A stretch of DNA of 64,000 nucleotides from Sulfonitrofixus sp039714575. Lineage in GTDB: Bacteria; Campylobacterota; Campylobacteria; Campylobacterales; Sulfurimonadaceae. The notes under the pieces were generated by a model that ran no database searches, had not been told where the DNA came from, and saw only the letters and a list, made by a program, of their open reading frames with translations. Location: contig JBDLJE010000001.1 of NCBI GenBank assembly GCA_039714575.1, positions 1-64,000 of the forward strand, read 5' to 3'. This document shows positions 60,126 through 64,000 of the stretch, one piece after another. Position numbers and translations under genes: made by a program. Positions within the stretch are counted from its first letter, which is position 1; every line of letters begins with the position of its first letter.

Positions 60126-61076
60126 TCAATTACAGCAGGGGTGTACTTCCAAGGTGAACTCTGCTCCACGTTCAGTGTTGGCAACAAAAAGCTGTCCGCT
60201 CAATTTTTGGGCGATCTGCGCGCTCATATAGAGGCCGATACCGGTCCCTTCAGCCTTAGAGGTGATGTTTGGTTTGAAGATATCTTTGATGATCTCGTCG
60301 GGGATACCGCCGGCAGTGTCTTCCATCTTTAAGATGACATTGCCGTCCTCTTCATAAAAACGAATGTAGATAGCACGGTTTTTACGTTCACGCTCCACAA
60401 AAGCATCTTTGGCATTGGCCATGATGTTTAAGATGAGATGTTTGAACTCATTTTCGATCCCGTTGATAAGTATCTCTTTCTCACTCTCGATATGGACCTC
60501 GATCTGGTTGCGCATCAGTTCGTCTTTCATCAGGAGCATAACGGTCTGAATACAGCGTTTAAGACCAAAAGGCTCAGGCTCTTTGTCGGGACGGAAGAAG
60601 GTACGGAACTCTGTCAAAGTCGAGATCATGTGTTCAATCTGTTCGTCGGCATCTTTAACCATATTGTCTACATAGGCTTTATCAACGATCCCCTCATCGA
60701 AATCCATCTGCAAAAGCTGGCCGAACATGCTTAAAGCATTCAGAGGCTGTTTCCACTGGTGGGCGACAGCATCCATCATCTCACCCATGGCTGCCATCTT
60801 TGCCTGCTGTTGAAGCATTTTCTCTGTTTTGAGGTGAGCGGCTGTCTCCTCTTTGACTAACTTTGTAAGCTCATATTTGTAACGTGTAAGCTCTTTTTCC
60901 TGTTGTTGAAGCTTTTCATTGTAACGGGAGTTCTGATCGACCAGCATGGCGCGAAAACGTACATCTTGCATATATATCTTAGAGAGAAGCAGCACTTTTT
61001 GGTGAACGTCAGGATGTGCTTTACTGCTAAGGTCTGTAATAGTAGTAAGAAGTTCTTTGGTTTTCTCTTTTGTCAC
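60126..61076 (-). CDS. Soluble sensor histidine kinase
   Basis: 316 residues with no membrane segment or recognisable sensor domain. Residues 1-50 are helical, 50-100 form a coiled coil (RYNEKLQQQEKELTRYKYELTKLVKEETAAHLKTEKMLQQQAKMAAMGEM). The phosphoacceptor is His 106 in AHQWKQPLNAL, followed by N-box FKHLILNIMANAKDAF, G1 MEDTAGGIP and G2 GTGIGLYMSAQI. The HQWKQPL form is typical of Campylobacterota kinases. No response regulator is adjacent, so it is an orphan. TTTGTC...promoter not identified. Confidence 0.88.
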   Translation of the reverse strand: MTKEKTKELLTTITDLSSKAHPDVHQKVLLLSKIYMQDVRFRAMLVDQNSRYNEKLQQQEKELTRYKYELTKLVKEETAAHLKTEKMLQQQAKMAAMGEMMDAVAHQWKQPLNALSMFGQLLQMDFDEGIVDKAYVDNMVKDADEQIEHMISTLTEFRTFFRPDKEPEPFGLKRCIQTVMLLMKDELMRNQIEVHIESEKEILINGIENEFKHLILNIMANAKDAFVERERKNRAIYIRFYEEDGNVILKMEDTAGGIPDEIIKDIFKPNITSKAEGTGIGLYMSAQIAQKLSGQLFVANTERGAEFTLEVHPCCN

Positions 61077-61211
61077 CGTGTATAGTCCCTGAATGTTTGA
61101 GAGTTATCGGTCTCAATTTATTATACAATGTTATAACATGGAATGGATAAAGTGTGCCTGATATTGGGCGTTTTGAAAAAGAATTATTGAAGAAAAAAAG
61201 GGAGTGTGGAG

Positions 61212-61231
61212 ATGATGCCCGAAGGCATCAT
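61212..61231 (-). terminator. Terminator of glnA
   Basis: On the minus strand, ATGATGCC-TTCG-GGCATCAT, a perfect 8-bp stem with a TTCG loop, just after the glnA stop and followed by a pyrimidine-rich stretch with seven T. Confidence 0.75.
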
Positions 61232-61235
61232 AAGA

Positions 61236-62666
61236 TTAACACTGATATGTAGTTTTAAATTCGTAAGCAGTTGGGCGACCTTCGTCCGGCCATACATCAC
61301 GCTCGAAACGGTAGTGCTGGTAAGATTGGATCATCTCATCTGTAAATACCGGCTTCAAGAAGTCGTGATCACCGATAAGACCTTCAAGTGCTTCACGCAG
61401 TGTGTGTGGCATTTGAGGGATGTTTTTATCACGGATCTCATCAAGAGAGAGTTCGAAAAGATCTTCATCCATCGGACCGACAGGAACAGTAGATTTATCG
61501 ATACCGTCAAGTCCTGCCATCATCATCGCTGCAAATGCAAGGTATGGACATGCAGTAGAGTCCGGAAAGCGCATCTCGATACGTGTAGCCATCTCACCCG
61601 CACCGTAAGGGATACGACATGCAGCAGAACGGTTTTGAGAAGAGTAAGTCAAGATACTTGGTGCTTCGAAACCTGGAAGAAGACGTTTGTATGAGTTCGT
61701 TGACGGGTTAGTGAATGCAGAAACTGCTGCAGCATGGTTAAAGATACCGCCGGCATAGTGAAGTGCCATTTGAGAAAGGTTACCGTACTCACCCTCTTTG
61801 TAGAAAAGGTTTTTACCGTCTTTCCAAAGTGATTGGTGAACGTGCATACCGTTTCCATTGTCACCGTAAAGCGGCTTAGGCATGAATGTTGCTGTCTTAC
61901 CGTTAAGGTGAGCGATCATTTTTACAACATACTTGTATTTCTGAACGTTGTCAGATGCACCGATGATGTCAGAGAAGACGATACCGATCTCGCCTTGGCC
62001 CTGTGCAACTTCGTGGTGACCAAGAACAACTTCAAGACCAATTTGCTCAAGAACAAGCATCATCTCAGCACGAAGGTCTACCATAGAGTCTGTTGGCTGA
62101 ACCGGGAAGTAACCACCCTTGGTTCCTGGACGGTGTGCAGTGTTGTACATGTCTTCGTAGTGTGTACCTGAGTTCCACTCACCCTCTTCAGTGTCTACCT
62201 TGTAGCCTGCTTCGTTGATGCTGTCTGTGAACTTAACGTCATCAAAGATGAAAAACTCATTTTCAGGACCAAAGTATGCAGCGTCAGCGATACCGATCTC
62301 GTCAGCGTGCTGAAGCGCTTTTTTAGCGATTGAACGTGGACATTTTTCGTATAGCTCACCTTTGTAGATGTCAAAGATGTCACAGATAACGATGATGGTC
62401 GGATCAGCAGTGAACGGGTCAAGGAAAGCAGTCTCGATGTCCGCTTTAAGGATCATGTCTGACTTATTGATCGGCTGCCATGCATCGACTGAAGAACCGT
62501 CAAACGGGAAACCGCCGTCGATCATACCTTGATTAACCGCGCTCATACGGTATGTTAGGTGGTGCCATGCACCCTTAAGGTCTGTAAAACGAAGGTCTAC
62601 GAACTGAACGTCGTTCTCTTCACAATATTTAAAGAACTCTTTAGTGCTGTTAACGAATGTACCCAT
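61236..62666 (-). CDS. glnA: Glutamine synthetase, type I
   Basis: 476-residue ammonia-assimilating enzyme; start at the ATG at 62666, with AGGAG upstream, giving MGTFVNSTKEFFKYCEENDVQFVDLRFTDLKGAWHH. Motifs: DGSSVDAW, PENEFFIFDDV, GYFPVQPTDSMVDLRAEM, NGNGMHVHQSLWKDGKNLF, NPSTNSYKRLLPGFEAP, NRSAACRIPY. The adenylylation-loop Tyr region near residue 400 reads KSTVPVGPMDEDLFEL, lacking the usual NLYD-type Tyr, which suggests it may not be controlled by adenylylation (inference). Own promoter and terminator. Confidence 0.96.
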   Translation of the reverse strand: MGTFVNSTKEFFKYCEENDVQFVDLRFTDLKGAWHHLTYRMSAVNQGMIDGGFPFDGSSVDAWQPINKSDMILKADIETAFLDPFTADPTIIVICDIFDIYKGELYEKCPRSIAKKALQHADEIGIADAAYFGPENEFFIFDDVKFTDSINEAGYKVDTEEGEWNSGTHYEDMYNTAHRPGTKGGYFPVQPTDSMVDLRAEMMLVLEQIGLEVVLGHHEVAQGQGEIGIVFSDIIGASDNVQKYKYVVKMIAHLNGKTATFMPKPLYGDNGNGMHVHQSLWKDGKNLFYKEGEYGNLSQMALHYAGGIFNHAAAVSAFTNPSTNSYKRLLPGFEAPSILTYSSQNRSAACRIPYGAGEMATRIEMRFPDSTACPYLAFAAMMMAGLDGIDKSTVPVGPMDEDLFELSLDEIRDKNIPQMPHTLREALEGLIGDHDFLKPVFTDEMIQSYQHYRFERDVWPDEGRPTAYEFKTTYQC

Positions 62667-62791
62667 GTGTAATCTCCTGATTAAAATTGATTGCAAGAAG
62701 TATAACGAATTAGACGTAACACTTTTCTATAAGTATTGCTTAAAAAATAGACAGTTTTGGATATGTTGCAAAAGGTAATAGAGATAAAGAG

Positions 62792-62818
62792 AAAAAAGGT
62801 GTCTAAAATTTAAACACC
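62792..62818 (-). terminator. Terminator of the CPFA thioredoxin-fold gene
   Basis: Minus strand: GGTGT...ACACC stem with an inner TTAA-rich part (21-nt hairpin with one mismatch), followed directly by TTTTTT. It lies 18 bases after the gene's stop, with a good U-tract. Confidence 0.75.
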
Positions 62819-62835
62819 ACAATATTTCAGCATGT

Positions 62836-63330
62836 CTATTGCAGTTTACCATCAACAAGGATGTAAGGTCTTTTGTTAACTCCTATCTTTTTTGCGACAT
62901 CAGCAATCGCACGTATCTTCGCTTCAACATCTAAGTTCTCATCTATAAAAAAGTCATCATTAACCATGATCTCTATGAGGATCTCTCTTTTGTCCTCAGC
63001 ACTTAAGATAGTTTGAATGGCCTCTTTGGAGTCTTTCTGTTTCAGTTTGTAAAGGTAAAAATAGTAGGTGTTCTCCTTAAACTTCTCTTCACTGTTTTCT
63101 AATAGTAAAGAGAGATGTTTTTGTGCAAAAGGGCAGTAAGGATCAATAAAAATGTGTACATCTTGTTCTCCTTTACCAAAAACAATGGCATGCTCTTTAA
63201 TCGTCTCTAAGAGAAGCTGAGTGGCTTTTGGCGGAAGAAGTTGTTTGTGCTCAGGCTCGAGCGCATAAAGTTCAAAGAGAAAAAGAGCGGTAAGCAAGAG
63301 AATCTTTTGCAAGGGTAAAAAAATGTTCAT
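62836..63330 (-). CDS. Exported thioredoxin-fold protein with single-Cys CPFA motif
   Basis: 164 residues with a signal peptide (LPLQKILLLTALFLFELYA). VHIFIDPYCPFAQKHLSLLL resembles the active-site helix of DsbC/DsbG or DsbA-type proteins, but the motif is C-P-F-A (Cys 66), with Ala where the second Cys should be. Near the end, GVNKRPYILVDG has the cis-Pro loop. No other Cys is present. It may act by a monothiol mechanism, bind a thiol, or have lost redox function. I do not know a named family. Confidence 0.68.
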   Translation of the reverse strand: MNIFLPLQKILLLTALFLFELYALEPEHKQLLPPKATQLLLETIKEHAIVFGKGEQDVHIFIDPYCPFAQKHLSLLLENSEEKFKENTYYFYLYKLKQKDSKEAIQTILSAEDKREILIEIMVNDDFFIDENLDVEAKIRAIADVAKKIGVNKRPYILVDGKLQ

Positions 63331-63439
63331 TAAACGCTGCTCCCTGATTGAGACCGTCAGGTTTGTTCAGAGGTCTCAACCGTATGAATCTCATACTAAT
63401 GTAGCGACTGTTTTATAAGTATTCTCTTTAAAAATAGAA

Positions 63440-64000
63440 CTAAAAAGCCACCATCGTTCGTTTTCGATCTTTAAAGGTGGCACACTCACTGTAGCCGATA
63501 GACTTTGCCAGCTCTTCAGCCTCTTCTCTGAAAAGTCCGACCTGTTCAGGGTTATGGGCATCGGAACCAAATGTTATAGGAATACCCAGCTCATACGCTG
63601 CTTTCAGTATACTGGGCGAAGGGTAGGGCTCTTCACACGGCTTTCGATAACCGGCGACATTGATCTCCAAGACCATATCTGCTTCTTTAATAGCTCTTAG
63701 TGCCGGCATGGCGATCTCTAAGATGTCTCTGTTTGGCATAAACTTAAAGACCTTGATAAGATCGATATGGCCGGCAATATCAAACAAAGCGGTCTTTGCC
63801 ATCGCCTCGATGAGATCAAAATATTTCTGCCAGATCATGTCAATATCTTCGTGTTCGTAGCGGCCGATAAACTCGGGGTTGTCAAAGCCCCACTCGTTGA
63901 TGAAGTGAACAGAACCGATCAGAAAGTCTACATCCGCCTTTAAGACGCGATCATCCATATGTCCCGGCAGATAGTCGACTTCGTAACCGAAGAGGATCTC
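63440..64000 (-). CDS. hisK: PHP-type histidinol-phosphatase, partial (start beyond the window)
   Basis: The frame is open to base 64000 on the minus strand, so the N-terminus with the first metal motif (HxH) is missing. 186 residues are visible. GYEVDYLPGHMDDRVLKADVDFLIGSVHFINEW, FDIAGHIDLIKVFKF, EINVAGYRKPCEEPYPSPSILKAAYELGIPITFGSDAHNPEQVG are typical of the HisK/PHP family with metal-binding His, Glu and Asp. Dephosphorylates histidinol phosphate. hisIE is elsewhere in this window. Confidence 0.86.
   Translation of the reverse strand, partial: EILFGYEVDYLPGHMDDRVLKADVDFLIGSVHFINEWGFDNPEFIGRYEHEDIDMIWQKYFDLIEAMAKTALFDIAGHIDLIKVFKFMPNRDILEIAMPALRAIKEADMVLEINVAGYRKPCEEPYPSPSILKAAYELGIPITFGSDAHNPEQVGLFREEAEELAKSIGYSECATFKDRKRTMVAF

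Noticed and set aside
60063..60332. An 89-codon plus-strand frame after the patatin gene
   Set aside because: Lies mostly opposite the histidine-kinase C-terminus, including its G2 box; no independent support.
1..64000. tRNA, rRNA, CRISPR arrays, prophage or insertion sequences
   Set aside because: Checked the intergenic gaps by eye; no cloverleaf, rRNA segment, regularly spaced repeats, integrase or transposase gene was seen.

Overview
The window looks like chromosomal DNA of a Campylobacterota bacterium, most likely near Sulfurimonas or Sulfurovum. This is inferred from gene content and order, not from rRNA, which is absent here. Supporting signs are an acidic 'poly-E-rich' receiver-like gene next to gmk (as in Helicobacter and Campylobacter), bioF near a PBP1A gene, DUF3373-type outer-membrane proteins, TATAAT promoters with little -35 sequence, and several TTG/GTG starts. 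Nearly all of it is ordinary, densely packed core genome. I see no phage, insertion sequence, CRISPR array, tRNA or rRNA.

Layout. 1-1.9 kb: porin end and a lipoprotein. 2-6.1 kb: moaA, queE, queD and, convergently, moeA (molybdopterin and queuosine precursors). 6.3-11.7 kb: RNA modification and translation genes (rsmE, rpmE, rsmI, an rlmB-like methylase) and two envelope proteins of unknown function. 11.7-14.2 kb: alaC-like aminotransferase and hom. 14.4-16.9 kb: a lone cytoplasmic formate-dehydrogenase-like enzyme and yraN. 17-21.7 kb: trxA, trxB, dapB, purF, radical SAM. 21.8-28.8 kb: ilvE, an SPFH protein, hisIE, a group II truncated globin, an aldehyde dehydrogenase, DUF523, DedA and a peroxiredoxin. 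28.9-36.8 kb: one tight operon cysD-cysN-(DUF2061 fused to an APS-kinase-like domain)-cysC-cysQ-pgi-rmlA-rmlC-rmlD, linking PAPS formation to nucleotide-sugar synthesis. 36.9-44.1 kb: DUF3373 protein, rpsB-tsf, lolD-like ATPase, a degenerate PLD-fold protein, the acidic protein and gmk. 44.2-47.1 kb: mtnK-mtnA-class II aldolase, a short methylthioribose pathway. 47.3-56.7 kb: alaS, a membrane protein, maf, a stomatin/NfeD pair, bioF, an ABC ATPase, PBP1A and a small barrel. 56.7-64 kb: leuA, a CDGSH protein, patatin, histidine kinase, glnA, a CPFA thioredoxin-fold protein and a PHP-type histidinol phosphatase cut by the window edge.

The most unusual content lies between genes. Two non-coding repeat families each occur three times. 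Family R1 (about 420-480 nt; 4383, 8614 and 23966) is conserved in patches, ends in hairpins, has a palindrome with compensatory changes, and carries an invariant hairpin with GGAGG in its loop, closed by a long-range helix. Family R2 (about 106 nt; 14177, 17373 and 44055) starts inside the TAA stop codon of hom, trxA and gmk. It folds into a three-way junction with covarying stems whose closing stem ends in an A-tract/U-tract pair. In both families G-U pairs appear only on the plus strand, which favours an RNA made in the direction of the upstream genes. I do not recognise either as a described RNA class. They are the best candidates here for something undescribed.
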